Shown: in pieces, positions 24,172 through 35,262 of the stretch
Numbering within the stretch: the stretch's first letter is position 1
Layout: every line of letters begins with the position of its first letter
Origin: Sciurus carolinensis
Lineage: Eukaryota; Chordata; Mammalia; Rodentia; Sciuridae
Assembly (NCBI RefSeq): GCF_902686445.1
Contig: NC_062232.1
Location: 73,735,440 to 73,799,439, forward strand
Direction of reading: 5' to 3'
Length of the DNA stretch: 64,000 nucleotides
Notes under the pieces: model-generated
What the model saw: only the letters and a program-made list of their open reading frames with translations
What the model was told of the DNA's origin: nothing
Database searches by the model: none
Position numbers and translations under genes: made by a program

Positions 24172-24719
24172 GTGCCTATTTGGAGAGAAGAGAAATCTAT
24201 TTATTGAGGAATTTATTTAAAGTGCAGAATCCCAGAGAAAACAGTATTCTGTGTCTCACAGCAGCTTGAATTTAAATGTAACTTTTTATATATATATATT
24301 TCAGTCTCCAACTGATTTGGGCACTTGTTCATGTAGTTTATATTTTAGACGGTTATGAGGCAGGAGGTTAGGGAGTAGAAAAGCTTCCATTGTGAGTATG
24401 AGATGCAAAAAGTTTATATACATAGGGGATTTTGGCCATTTTTTTATCTTTTTTTTTTCTTTTTGTAAAACCAGTCTAACCTGTAAGATGGTATTAAAGT
24501 TTATGTTTTACTCCATAGACCATTTTTATTCCCTAGCTGGTAATCAGGTCAGGCTTGGGTGCAGAAAATTAGCAAGCATTTCTTCCCTTTTAGTGTTTGA
24601 AGATCTTTTTAAATGCAGGCTGGTGACAGATTTTATTTTTGAGGCCAGCACTCCCACATCAATGACAGATGAATGAAAGAAAACAGATTATGGGTGCCTG
24701 CACCAAGAAAAAAGGTCTC

Positions 24720-25130
24720 TTTATCCAGGGGAAGGCAGAGAAGTAGGCCACTTTAAGGACTCCTCCACAGGGAGAACCAAAGCCCATCAATGTGGAAGAG
24801 GAGGAGGAGGAGGAGGAAGAACAAGTGGTTCCTTAATCTCCTCCTGATTTAAGGGAACCAAATCTGCTTTTGCAAGTCCCCAGGTGACCAACCCAGCCAT
24901 GGGGACCTTTTGCTCTTGATGTTGTGCTCTCCTTTGTTCTGATTCACATGGACCCATATGATGATGTCAAGAGACCCTGTTCTGGAAACCAAGGGTTATG
25001 TTTAACCACCAGCTCTAGCAACTTAATTAGTTGATTTTCAGACACTGTTGCATCCACAGCCTTAAGAAGCTCTTTTAACAATTTTTCTGTAACAGTTCTG
25101 TTCTGTTGTTAATGACTGCTCCGTTTAACT
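24720..25130 (-). pseudogene. gag: Betaretrovirus-like gag remnant (matrix)
   Basis: The minus strand from about 25100 down reads a leucine- and lysine-rich helix (KLLKELLKAVDATVSENQL), then LLELVVKHNPWFPEQGLL. The NPWFPE block is the characteristic matrix motif of beta-like gag proteins. A stop follows soon after. Further downstream the frame degenerates into a GGA/TCC-rich run (24795-24830). Its position just downstream of the primer site supports the call. Capsid and nucleocapsid are not recognisable. Confidence 0.78.
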
Positions 25131-25250
25131 TATCTGAAAATTTTTAAGAATGTGAAAAGTTCAACTTACATGAACCACTTACCAAGCACTCCACACCGTT
25201 TCACGTTCCCTTGGCTTCACTCCTCACCTTCACTGTGGTGTTTTCTTCAG

Positions 25251-25268
25251 GTCTCTGTTCAGGTGCCA
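25251..25268 (-). other. Primer binding site, tRNA-Lys-like
   Basis: The plus strand reads gtctctgttcaggtgcca. Its complement fits the tRNA-Lys3 type primer site at 15 of 18 positions, the three differences being transitions. It lies two bases outside the 5' LTR. This fixes the minus orientation and the class. Confidence 0.8.
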
Positions 25269-25270
25269 GT

Positions 25271-25676
25271 TGCTTGGCCATACCAGCTTCTTCTTTTATT
25301 AGGAGGAATGAACAATGGTGTGGTGTTCACACAGAACTAGAAATAAGATGAACAATGGTACATGTTCTCAGGAAAACAGAACCAGAGGTATGATTAAAAG
25401 TAGCCATGAATACTAAGTTGCTTGATTTTATTATTTCAGCAAGCAGTTCTCCATGCCAACAGGCAAGAGCTCTAGAAAAAAATGAAAAGAATGAACACAA
25501 TAATTTTGCAATAACTACAGGGAATCATCTGTGTTTCCATTTCTCTCCTGAGGCACTCTCAGTCAGCCTTAGAACATTCTGTTTTCAGGATATTCTGATT
25601 CCAAGGGTCAGCAATTTTCTGCTTCTCTGGCTAAAGGCATTCTGAACAACCTCTAAGCAAGCTAAGGTCCTCCAGA
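25271..25676 (-). mobile_element. 5' LTR of class II endogenous retrovirus
   Basis: Partner of the LTR at 18070-18627. It is about 106 bases shorter because the segment corresponding to 18087-18192 is missing. The join falls between accagc and ttcttttatt. Over about 85 aligned bases after that point I count a dozen substitutions by eye, so the insertion is old. It ends tcctccaga, where the other copy has catccaca, and old L1 sequence follows. Confidence 0.87.
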
Positions 25677-26440
25677 AACCAAACTTGCATACCTGGAATG
25701 AAACAAATTTTACCAGGGCATATGGCTTTTTAACATATTGTTAATTTTATTTTTAGATATTTTTTGAGGATTTTTGCATCTGTATTCATTAATGATGCTG
25801 GTCTGAAGTTTTCCTTTTTTTTTTTTTTTTGTGTCATCTAGTTTTGGTGTTAGGTGATACTGGCCTCATATATTGAGTTCCAGAGGATTTGGAAGGATTC
25901 TTTCTTCTTCTTTGTCTAATTCATGGAACAATGTGAGGAACATTTGTGCTACCTTGTCTTTAAAGGTCTGGTAAAATTCAGCTATGAATCCAACCAGTCC
26001 TGGGCTTTTCTTTTTTGGGGAGATGAGACTTTTAATCATTGCTTCAATCTCATTGTTTTTTATTGGTCTGTTTAGATTTTTTATATTCTCTTGGTTCAGT
26101 TTTGATAAGTTTTATTTGTCTAGAAATTTATCCAGTTCTACATTTTAGAATTTTGGGGACATATGCTTTCAAAATAATGATCCTCTGGATTTCACTGATT
26201 ATCTGAGGTAATATCTTTATTTTTCACTTCTAATTTTATTAATATGAGTCTAGAATTTATTTGTAGTTTGCAAAGGGCTTACAAATTAGCTTGGTACTTC
26301 TTCACTAGTTTGTTAACTCTTTGATGACAATTAGAAGATGATATTTTTATATATATTTTGCCCTTTATTTCAGTTTTCCTCATTTGGATGATTGGTTTGA
26401 ATCACCATTGCTTACATTACTAGGACTAGAAGTCCTAATG
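25677..26440 (-). mobile_element. Old L1 ORF2 fragment, right half
   Basis: Continuation of the L1 at 17700-18069: aacttgcatacctggaatga, gaggatttttgcatctgta, gtgatactggcctcatat and a ctgggcttttctttttt block in L1 order. The match weakens after about 26300. Confidence 0.75.
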
Positions 26441-26449
26441 TATTTTGTA

Positions 26450-26672
26450 CCTTTTTTTTTTTTTTTTTTTTTGTACAAGGGATTGAATCCAGGGACACTT
26501 AACCACGGAGCCACATCCCTAACCATTTTTTATATTTTATTGGGAGATAAGGGCTTGCTCAGTTGCTTAAGTTTTCGGTAAGTTTCTGAGACTGAGTTTT
26601 GAACTCACAATGCTCCTGCCTCAGCCTCCCAAGCTGCTGGGTTTACAGGCATGAGCCACTGCACCTGGCTCA
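26450..26672 (-). mobile_element. Composite B1/ID-type SINE with target duplication
   Basis: A T tract of about 22 bases, the ID-like part (gattgaatccagggacactt), then the B1-like part ending gagccactgcacctggct. The flanks tattttgtacctttt (from about 26440) and atattttgtacttttt (from 26674) form the target-site duplication. Confidence 0.92.
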
Positions 26673-27504
26673 TATTTTGTACTTTTTGACAAAAGTACAA
26701 TCATATAACATTATACTCACAGAGCCATAGTAAAGAGCTAGAAACTGACCCCTCTCTCCATATTGTAAAATCCTGCTCCTCACCTCATATGTTACCAACT
26801 ATACTGTTAATATGTTGTAGTCTGTATCTGTCATAGACTATAATATCCTAAGGAGAAATATTTTTAATAAATATTTCCCTAGATATTAATATAATTTGCA
26901 AGGTGTATGGAGCATTGATACATGAATACAGAATTGCAATGAGTAACAACATTGGAGTATTAATCAGAATTTTATTTCTGACCTAAAGTTCATGAATCCT
27001 GTTATGTCCCTTTTTTATCTTAACCAATCAACATTTTATCTCTTCTTTTTTCTGGCACTGTATTTACTACAATTTACATTATAATCACTATACAGAAAAA
27101 AATAAAATTCAACATATTTCTAATTTTCCAGGAGGTAAAATCTACTATTTCTATTCCTGATGTTGTCAAGGCTATTCAAATGGTATTTGTAGCAATTCTG
27201 TTAAAGAGGTTAAAAAAATCAAGAGTACTTTCAAGAAATTGCTACAGTTAACAAAATAGAATTTTCATGATTCCTCTACAGTGGAATAACTAATATGTAA
27301 TATTTCTATCTTCTCATTTATGTATTTTATGAACTTTTTTGTGTGTAATTTTAAATGCATAATATCAGTTTCAATAGAAAGTGCCATAAAATGTGTATTT
27401 ATGAATTATATTTTTGTATAAGATTTTAAATTTGCAGCTTATTTTTGTTATAGTAACAGAATGGAATATAGTTTTAAAAGATATTTACTAAGTCTCAATA
27501 TAAT
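26673..27504. other. Anonymous AT-rich sequence
   Basis: No gene or repeat recognised. Confidence 0.5.
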
Positions 27505-27516
27505 AAATTAATGACA

Positions 27517-27710
27517 GGTAGGTGCAGTGGCAAATACCTGTACTCTTAGCAACTTGAGAGGCTGAGACAGGAGGATTGCAGTTTCAAAGCCAGCTTCCGA
27601 AAAAATGAGGCACTAAGCAACTCAGTGAGACTCTGTCTCTAAATAAAATACGAAATAAGGGTGAGGATGTAGCTCAGTGATTGAGTACTCAATCCCAAGT
27701 ACTCCCCCCA
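27517..27710 (+). mobile_element. Composite B1/ID-type SINE with target duplication
   Basis: B1-like start ggtaggtgcagtggcaaata and ID-like 3' half gatgtagctcagtgattgag. Flanked by the perfect 12-base repeat aaattaatgaca at 27505-27516 and 27711-27722. Confidence 0.92.
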
Positions 27711-27979
27711 AAATTAATGACAATGTACACTTATAGAAATGGATCTTTAATATGTTCAAAATAGACTAGATTTTAAACAGTGATATAAAGTAGTAAATCA
27801 TCTACATTTGGATTCACCTAATGGGCTGATAATTCAGCTGTGACTATCAAAGTTGTTCATTTCACAGATCAAATTTCACGTGTAATGTGTTTTTTGTATT
27901 CTGACTCCTTAAATGTATCTTTTGTGGTAGTAAATTCGATACAGTCCTGAAGAATCCTTTAGAAATTCATAATGATAAT

Positions 27980-28119
27980 CTTGGGGCTGCAGTTGTGGCT
28001 CAGTGTTAGTGCTTGCCCAGCATGTGTAAGGAACTAGGTTTAATCCTCAGCATCACATAAAAATAAATAAATAAAATAAAGGCATTGTGTCCATCTACAA
28101 CTAAAAAGAATTTTTAAAA
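27980..28119 (+). mobile_element. ID-type SINE with composite tail and target duplication
   Basis: A tRNA-derived head (ggggctgcagttgtggctca) with degenerate A and B boxes is followed by an A/T-rich linker and the tail ggcattgtgtccatctacaa. The flanks agaaattcataatgataat (27961) and agaaattcataattttaat (28120) make a duplication of about 19 bases with two mismatches. Confidence 0.9.
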
Positions 28120-28139
28120 AGAAATTCATAATTTTAATT

Positions 28140-29330
28140 GTGTTTTCTGAGCTAAAACAATTCACTGCCATCATTTGAGTATTATTTTTCAAGAAAAGTA
28201 TTCTTTTTTGCTACCAAAAATAATATTTAAGAGTAAATCTAGGCTAAAATAAGATTGACATACAGGAATTCTTTGTACTAGATAAATAAAAAAGAGGTTA
28301 TAATTCTTGCACTAAAGAGAAAATATTTTATATGCACAAACATATCAAGTTGTGAAATAGGAAAATCTTTTAGTATAAAGCATTAACCAGATAAGATCTG
28401 AGATGTATTTCTGGCATTTTTAGATTCCCTTTATGCACACAGTATCCTTGAGATATATAAAAGTATGAGGATGTATCTCCCTATTTGACTATCTAGTTTT
28501 CAATAATGTCATTGTTAACTTATAGAGTAATAACACAAAAAGGGCCTTGAATGCTGCTAAATATGGTGAATGCTAAGAAAATACTGAAATTCTCCATGTA
28601 GCTTTGTGAATTTAAGCATTATAACTAATTAACTGTCTTGTAATTATTTTAAAATCATAGGAATGAAGAGATAAATTATCTTGACCAAGTCCTAGTCTAT
28701 AGCCTTATAATATACATGTGATTGGTTCTTTCTGTTTGCCTGTATTCATGCAAATGTTCCTTATTTGCAGATATATCTGAAACATCTGCAATCTGTTGAT
28801 CTATATGAATAGATAGTGGTAAATTTTGCTGACCACATTGCACAACTGTACTTTAATTTATTTGTTGTCAGTACCCTCACTCTTATGCAGCCACTTACTC
28901 CTAATTCCTAATTTATTCATTCTTTTGTGCTAGAGTAAACTTTTCATAGCAAACATTTCATAAATATAGGCTCACATTTTCAAAACTGAAAATTTCTCCC
29001 AACTTCAGTTTTTTCTATATGTAATTTCTGTCACAAATGTACCTGACCAACTCTTAATTCCATTTTTTTGTTTCATACATTACTCTTCCTTAGATCATTA
29101 CAAACATGCCTGTAGAAATTGTTTGCTTGATCTTTCTAAGTCACCAAGTAATTATATATATTTAAGAAAGGAGATGAAACTTTCAGTGATATTCTTAATG
29201 AATTATTTAAGATGAAAAATGTTTAGAGAGATTATCTTGAAAAAATTTTTTTTTTTCTAAAGAATTCATCTGTGTTTCAATTTACCTCCATAATGCACAT
29301 GTATGTGGTATGAAATATCTAATACATGAG
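28140..29330. other. Anonymous AT-rich sequence
   Basis: About 1.2 kb with nothing I can assign. Confidence 0.5.
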
Positions 29331-29339
29331 AAGAAAAAT

Positions 29340-30443
29340 CTAACAGAGAAAGAAGACCCAAATCAATACAATTACAGATAAAAGGAGATCTACTTAACGA
29401 TATCCCTTAAGTCCAGAGAACTTCAATCATTAAGGCAAGATTTGAAAGCTCAACTGCCACAAAATGGAAAATCTAGTAGAAATGGACAGATTATCAGACA
29501 CGTATGACTCCCAAAAACTGAACTGAGAAAATACAGAAAAGCTAAACAGACAACAAGCAATGAGATTAAAGCAGCAACAGACTTTCACTAGAGAAAATCC
29601 ATTTACCAAAGAGATTCCCAGCTGAATTCTACCACACTGTTAAAAAGAACTAATGCTAATAATTTATCAAGATATTATGTGAAATATAAAAAGGGGGGCC
29701 CTCCAAAATTCTTTCTGTGAAACTAGTAGCCCTGTAATATCAAAATCAGATAAGGACACATTGAGAAAAGAAAACTACAAATCAATATTTCTGATGAACA
29801 TAGATGCAAAAATCCTTAAAAAATGTTCTCAATACATAATCAAAATCACATTAAGAAGATTATACATTATGATCAAGTCAGTGTTATTTCAGGAATCCAA
29901 GGACAGTTTAACACAAACAAGAAAAGTAATCACTCAAACATATTGGTGCATACACCAACTTTCTTAACAAGTCCCCTAAAACTCAATAAATAAAACTACT
30001 AAACAGAAAGTGAAACAGCACACAACTAAAAACCTTCTGCAAAGCAAAGGGGGCAATTGACAACATTAAAGGAAGACTACAGAATGGGAGGATATCTTTG
30101 CCTGCTACTCTTCGGTCAGGGAACTAATATCCAGAATACCTGAAGAACTTAGAAAAATCAATACCAAAACCCCCAAATAACCAAATCAATAAGTTAGAAA
30201 AAATTACTGTCAAAATAAATACAAAGGGCAACAAATACATGAAAAAAAAATGCTTAACTTCCCTAGTAATCAGGGAAAAGAAAATCAAAACTACATTGTA
30301 ATTTCATCTCATGCCAGGTGGAAGGACAAGCATCAAGAATACAAATAATAATAAATGCTATCAAGGATGTGGTATAAAAGCTACACCATACATTGTTGAT
30401 GGAACTGCAAGTTAATACAAATGCTTTGAAAATCAGTGTGGAG

Positions 30444-30483
<40 letters not shown>

Positions 30484-31050
30484 TAAAACTAGAAATTGAA
30501 CCACCATAAGATCCATCTGTCCATCTCCTTAGTATTTATCCAAAAGAACTAATATCAGCGTAGTATATTGATGCAGGAACAGCAAAGTTTGTAGCAGTGC
30601 AATTCCCTGTCAAGAGATGAATTGATAAATAAAATGGGGTATATGTACACAATGGAGATTTAATCAGCTGAAAAATTAATGGAACTGGAGAGCATTTTGC
30701 TAGCCTGAAATAATGGGGAAAATGTGTGGGAAATTCCATGAAAATAGAAGAGAGACCAGTGACGTAGAGGAAGGTGATACATTGGTAGGGAGAAGGAATA
30801 GCACAGAAGAGAAATTGTTGAATTAAATTGACCAAGTTATGCTATGCACATATATGAATATACCACACTAAGTTTCACTTTTATGGATATCCAAAAAGAA
30901 TAATTTTAAAAATAATGAAGACCACAAGAATTGAGGGAGGGGATCAGAGAGCAGGAGGAAGGGAGGAAAAGTGAAAGTTCTGGTTATGTCAAAATGAACT
31001 GTACAAATATGTATAACATTAATGCACCTAAAAAATTAAAAAATCTCAAC
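29340..31050 (+). mobile_element. Old L1, ORF2 to 3' end
   Basis: ORF2 blocks in order: attctaccacactgttaaaa near 29626, then gaaaactacaaatcaatatt (29768), an open piece at 29761-29967 matching the reverse-transcriptase region. After an internal deletion come the C-terminal blocks agcaaagggggcaattgaca (30042) and attgatgaattg-type sequences. The 3' end near 31010-31040 has the aaatatgtataacattaatg block. An AC microsatellite splits it at 30447. Confidence 0.75.
30447..30481 (+). repeat. (AC)n microsatellite
   Basis: Seventeen AC units within an old L1. The complement gives a spurious poly-Cys/Val open frame. Confidence 0.95.
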
Positions 31051-31991
31051 ATATACAAATCAATACCTTTATAAAAACTAATGATGAATCCACTAAGAAA
31101 GAAATCAGGGAAAAAAAATTCTACTCACAATAGTCAAAAAGAAATTAAATACGTAGGAATATATTAACCAGAGAAGATATTTACAATGAAAATTATAGCA
31201 CACTCAAGACAGATATTGAAGAATACTCTAGTAGAAAGATGTCTTATATTCCTATATAGGAAGAACTGATATTGTCAAAATGACTGAACTAATAAGTCAA
31301 TATCCTGATTAAATGCAATCACCATCAAATGACCAATGATATTATTTACAGAAATGGAGAAAAGTGTCCTAAAATTAATATAGAACAATATAAGATCTAG
31401 AAAGTTCAATGTAATCTGAGCAAGCAGATTAATACTGGAGCCATCACAATTACTGACTGTAACCTTTCCTATAGAGCTATAGTAATAAGAGCTATATGGT
31501 ACTTACATAAAAACAGACAAATACAGGAGTGAAGTGAACATGAAGACACAAAGACACTACCACAAAGATGGAATCATCTAATCTTTGACAGAGATGCCAA
31601 AAATGTATATTGGAGAATATGTAATCTCTTTAAGAAATTGTGCTAGGAAACTGGACATTCATATGTAGAAGTATGCAAATATATCCCTATCTCACAACTT
31701 GAAAAAAGTCAACTCAAAATGAAGAAAATACCTAGGAGTTAGTCCATAAAACTTGCATCTGCTAGAAAAAAACAGGATAAGCATATCATATAGGTGCAAG
31801 CACTGACTTACTCAATAAGAACCCAAAAAATAAAGAAAAAAAAACCCCAGGAATTAATAAATAGGATGGTATCAAGTTAAAAAGATTCTGCATAACAAAA
31901 CAAGAACATTAAAATAGAACCTACAGAATAGCTATTCTTCTGATAGAGGATTCATATTCAGAATATAAAAAGAACTCAAAAATTAAAACAT

Positions 31992-32070
31992 GATATTCAG
32001 TTATTCAACAGTGTGACCAAAAAACCTGAAACAACAACTTAGAGGATGAAGAGTTTATTTTGGGCTTAGA
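31992..32070 (-). mobile_element. MaLR LTR end fragment
   Basis: It matches the first ~75 bases of the other minus-strand MaLR LTRs: cagtgtgaccaaaaaacctg, then an acttagaggatgaagagttt block and attttgggcttagag. The rest of the LTR is absent. Confidence 0.6.
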
Positions 32071-32707
32071 GTTCTAATTAATAAAAGGACAAATGAAATA
32101 AAGAGACTTTTCTCTAAAGGAAAAACACAAACTCTTAACAAATTGATGAAAAAATATTTGACACATTTGGCAATTAGGGAAATGCAAACCAAAACTACTG
32201 AGATTTCATCTCATTCCTGTTAGTATAGCAATCAATGGAAATAAAAAGTATAATACCTCTACAATAAAAATTATAGAACATTAGAGAATGAAAACAAAAA
32301 TCTTAGAAGATGAAAAGTCTTCAAATATTCATGGATAGGTAGAATTAATATTGTTCAAATCGATATTTTTACACAAAGCAATATACAGAATCTATGTAAT
32401 TTCCATTAAAATACCAATAACATTCTTCACAGAACTAGAAAAATAATCCCATGATTTATATGGGAGAACAAAAGACTAAGGATACTTAAAGTGAGACTAG
32501 GGAATAAAGCAAACCTGGAGTTACTACAAAATACTCAATTTCAAATTATACTACAGAGCCATAGTAAAAAAAAATATCATGGTCCTTGTACAAAACAGAC
32601 ACACAGACCAATGTAATAAAATAGAAGACACAGAGAAAATCCATACAGCTACAGGCATATAAGTTTTAGAAAGATTCCAAAACATTATATATACGTATAT
32701 ATATAAA

Positions 32708-32725
32708 ATGTGTGTGTGTGTGTGT

Positions 32726-32759
<34 letters not shown>

Positions 32760-32762
32760 CAC
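32708..32762 (+). repeat. (TG)n(TA)n compound microsatellite
   Basis: A TG run with one interruption passes into a perfect TA run, ending at atacacaatc. Confidence 0.93.
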
Positions 32763-32844
32763 AATCAATCAACAAATATATAAAAAATATTCAACATCCC
32801 TAGCAATTAGAGAAATACAAATAAAAAACTACTTCAAGATTTCC

Positions 32845-34097
32845 CCTCTTTCCATTTTTGTATGATTTACCAGAATTTTATTAAGAATTTTGCACTGATG
32901 TTCATCATGGATATTGGTCTGAACTTTTCTTGCCTTGATGTAAATTTGTCTGGTTTTGGTATCAGGGTGATATTAGCCTGAAAGAATGAGTTTGGAAGGG
33001 TTCCCTCCTTTTCTATTTAATGGAATAATTTGAGGAATATTGGTATTAATTCTTCTTTGAAGGTCTTATAGAATTCAGCCGAGAATCCATCTGGTCTGGG
33101 CTTTTCTTGGTTGGTAGACTTTGGTTGGTGTCTTCTATTTCATTGCTTGAAATTTATCTGTTTAAATTGTGAATATCCTCATGACTCAGTTTGGGTAGAT
33201 GATATGTCTCTAAAAATTTGTTGATGTCTTTGAGATATTCTATTTTATTGGAGTATAGGTTTTCAAAATAATTTCTAATCATCATCTGTATTTCAATAAT
33301 ATCCATTATGATATTTCCTTATTCATCACAAATTTTATTAATTTAAGATTTTGCACTCCTTTACATTAGTGGTTAAGGGTTTATCAATTTTATTTATTTT
33401 CTCAAAGAACCAGCTTTTTGTATTGTCAATTTTTTCAATTGTTTCTTTTCTTTCAATTTAATTGATTTCATCCCTGCTTTTAATTATTTCCTGTCTTCTA
33501 CTACTTTTGGTGTTGATTTGTTCTTCTTTTTCTAGGGCTTTGAGATATAATGTTATGTCATTTATTTGTTGACTTTTTATTCTTTTAATGAATGAACTCA
33601 ATGCAATGAGCTTTCCTCTTAGCACTGCCTTCATAGTGTCCCAGAGATTTTGATATGATGTATTGGTATTCTCATTTACCTCTAAGAAGTTTTTTTTTTT
33701 TATCTCCTCCCTGATATCTTCTGCTAGCCATTCATCATTCAATAGTGTATTAATTAGTCTCTAGATGTTGGAGTAGCTTCTATTTTTTATTTTATCATTG
33801 ATTTCTAATTTCATTTCATTATGATCTCATAGAATACAGGATAGTATCTCTACTCTTTTGTATTTGCTAATACTTGTTTTGTGGCATAATATATGGTTAT
33901 TTTAGAGAAGGATCTTTGTGCTGCTGAGAAGAAAGTGTATTTGCTCATTGATGGATGAAATATTCTATATATGTCCGTTAAGTCTAAATTATTGATTGTA
34001 TTATTGAGTTCTATAGTGTCTTTGTTTAGCTCCAAAGTTTTTGAACCATATGGTCAGATTAGGTATAGCAAAAACCTCACTTCTCCATACCAGTTTT
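32845..34097 (-). mobile_element. Old L1, ORF2 reverse-transcriptase to endonuclease part
   Basis: Reversed ORF2 in order: tgtctggttttggtatcagg (32948), the ctttgaaggtcttatagaattc block, and the coding remnants at 33458-33742 and 33850-34035. The last contains a DLTDIYRIFHPS segment of the endonuclease domain. It abuts a plus-strand L1 copy on its left, so the junction at about 32845 is a head-to-tail inversion point. Confidence 0.8.
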
Positions 34098-34499
34098 TGT
34101 TTTAGTCAATGTTTTGCCACTGTGAACAAAATATGAAAAGAACAATGGAGAAGGAAAAGTTTGTTTTGGCTCATAGGTTCAGAGGTTTAGTCAATAATTG
34201 GTCTACTTCATAGCACTGAACTTAAAGCGAGGGAGAATATCTTGGTGGAAGGGCATGGCAGAGGAAAGCAGCTCAGGTTAATTAGGGACAAATCAATAAC
34301 CAAACAAGCATCCCTCCAGTTTTATAGTACCTCCAGTCAGAACCACACTTGCCTACTGTTACTACCCAGTTAAACAATATCAGTGAATTAATTCACTGGT
34401 TAATTCACAGCTGTCATAAACTTGTCTTTTCATTTGGAAAATTCATGTGTTTTCTTATACATGAGATTTTGAGAGTCACATCATATCTAAACCATAACA
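34098..34499 (-). mobile_element. Solo MaLR (ERVL) LTR
   Basis: It begins tgttttagtcaatgttttgc and ends atctaaaccataaca, the inverted TG...CA ends. Internal blocks gaaggaaaagtttgttttgg, ggtggaagggcatggcagag and gttactacccagttaaacaa are in family order. Confidence 0.88.
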
Positions 34500-35130
34500 T
34501 AATTGATATTTTTTAAATTTTAACTCACTAATCTTTGTGTTTCTGATTTCTAACATGTAGAAAGAAGACCAGACAAGTTATTTACAAAGTACAAGAGAAT
34601 ACTCTGGAGTTTTCCACTCCAGTTTGAATACATTGGTTGCAAGAAATGACTTGAACCTAAAAAAAGAACTTTTGTAACCATTCGTGGAATTTCATGTTTG
34701 ATAAAAAAATAGTTTCAGCAATGAACATATTGTCCATTTTTCTCCTGATATTAATAACTCAGTAAGGCAGGCAAAAAGCCCAGAAATCTTTTTACTGCAA
34801 GTATGTATCCCTTGTAATTATTTTATACTGTGTATAACCTCTTGGCATAGCAACCTTACCATAAAAATATACTATGAATTAAATAATACATAAAATAAAA
34901 CAATTTACTATTTTAATCTAGTTTTATATTTGGCTTCAGGGAATGAATTTCAAAGAGAAACTGAGTCATGCTAAAATTTGTTTTATATTTTGTTTTACTT
35001 TTAAAGAAAAAAGAAAACTGTACTATTTTTCTATGAGACTAGGTATTTTAGTTATGGTATGATTATTTTCTTTTCAACATAAATTATGTTGTCTTTTTTT
35101 ATTAAAAAATTATTTAGATAAGAAATAAAC
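34500..35130. other. Anonymous AT-rich sequence
   Basis: No recognisable gene or repeat. Confidence 0.5.
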
Positions 35131-35153
35131 TCCCCCCCCCAAAAAATGTCTAT

Positions 35154-35262
35154 GGCTGGGGCTATAGGTCAGTGGTAGAGCGTTTGCTGACCATGCATGT
35201 AGCCTGGGTTTAGTTCCAACTGTTATAAAAAAAGAGAAAAAGAAAATAAAAAGAAAAAATAA
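35154..35262 (+). mobile_element. ID-type SINE
   Basis: tRNA-derived head ggctggggctataggtcagt then gtagagcgtttgctgaccat and an A-rich tail with G interruptions. A ten-base C run lies just upstream at 35132-35141. Confidence 0.8.

Larger units (their letters stand above)
21241..24719. other. Non-retroviral-looking middle section of the class II provirus
   Basis: Where gag nucleocapsid, protease and reverse transcriptase should be, this 3.5 kb is AT-rich and noncoding. It has no open frame that looks like pol in either strand. It contains a SINE (22293-22510), a 150-base L1 3' fragment (23040-23195) and a long TTTC repeat (24011-24171). The rest, 21370-22290 and 23200-24000, I cannot assign. 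It may be later insertions plus deletion, or noncoding DNA acquired by the element before insertion. Confidence 0.5.
31051..32844 (+). mobile_element. Two or more plus-strand L1 ORF2 fragments
   Basis: 31050-31990 carries ORF2 sequence from the late reverse-transcriptase region onward (aggaatatattaaccagaga). 32070-32240 continues with C-terminal sequence. 32241-32844 goes back to an earlier point of ORF2 (aacattcttcacagaactag near 32430), so it is a separate or rearranged copy. A 75-base MaLR piece lies between the first two parts. Confidence 0.7.

Noticed and set aside
24007..24207. Ser/Phe/Leu-rich protein
   Set aside because: Pure translation of the TTTC microsatellite.
24720..24790. Plus-strand GHFK-like zinc-knuckle nucleocapsid
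   Set aside because: It lies on the wrong strand for the surrounding provirus and lacks the cysteine spacing.
20775..25130. A functional retroviral polyprotein gene
   Set aside because: All recognisable pieces carry stops or frameshifts, and reverse transcriptase and protease are not detectable.
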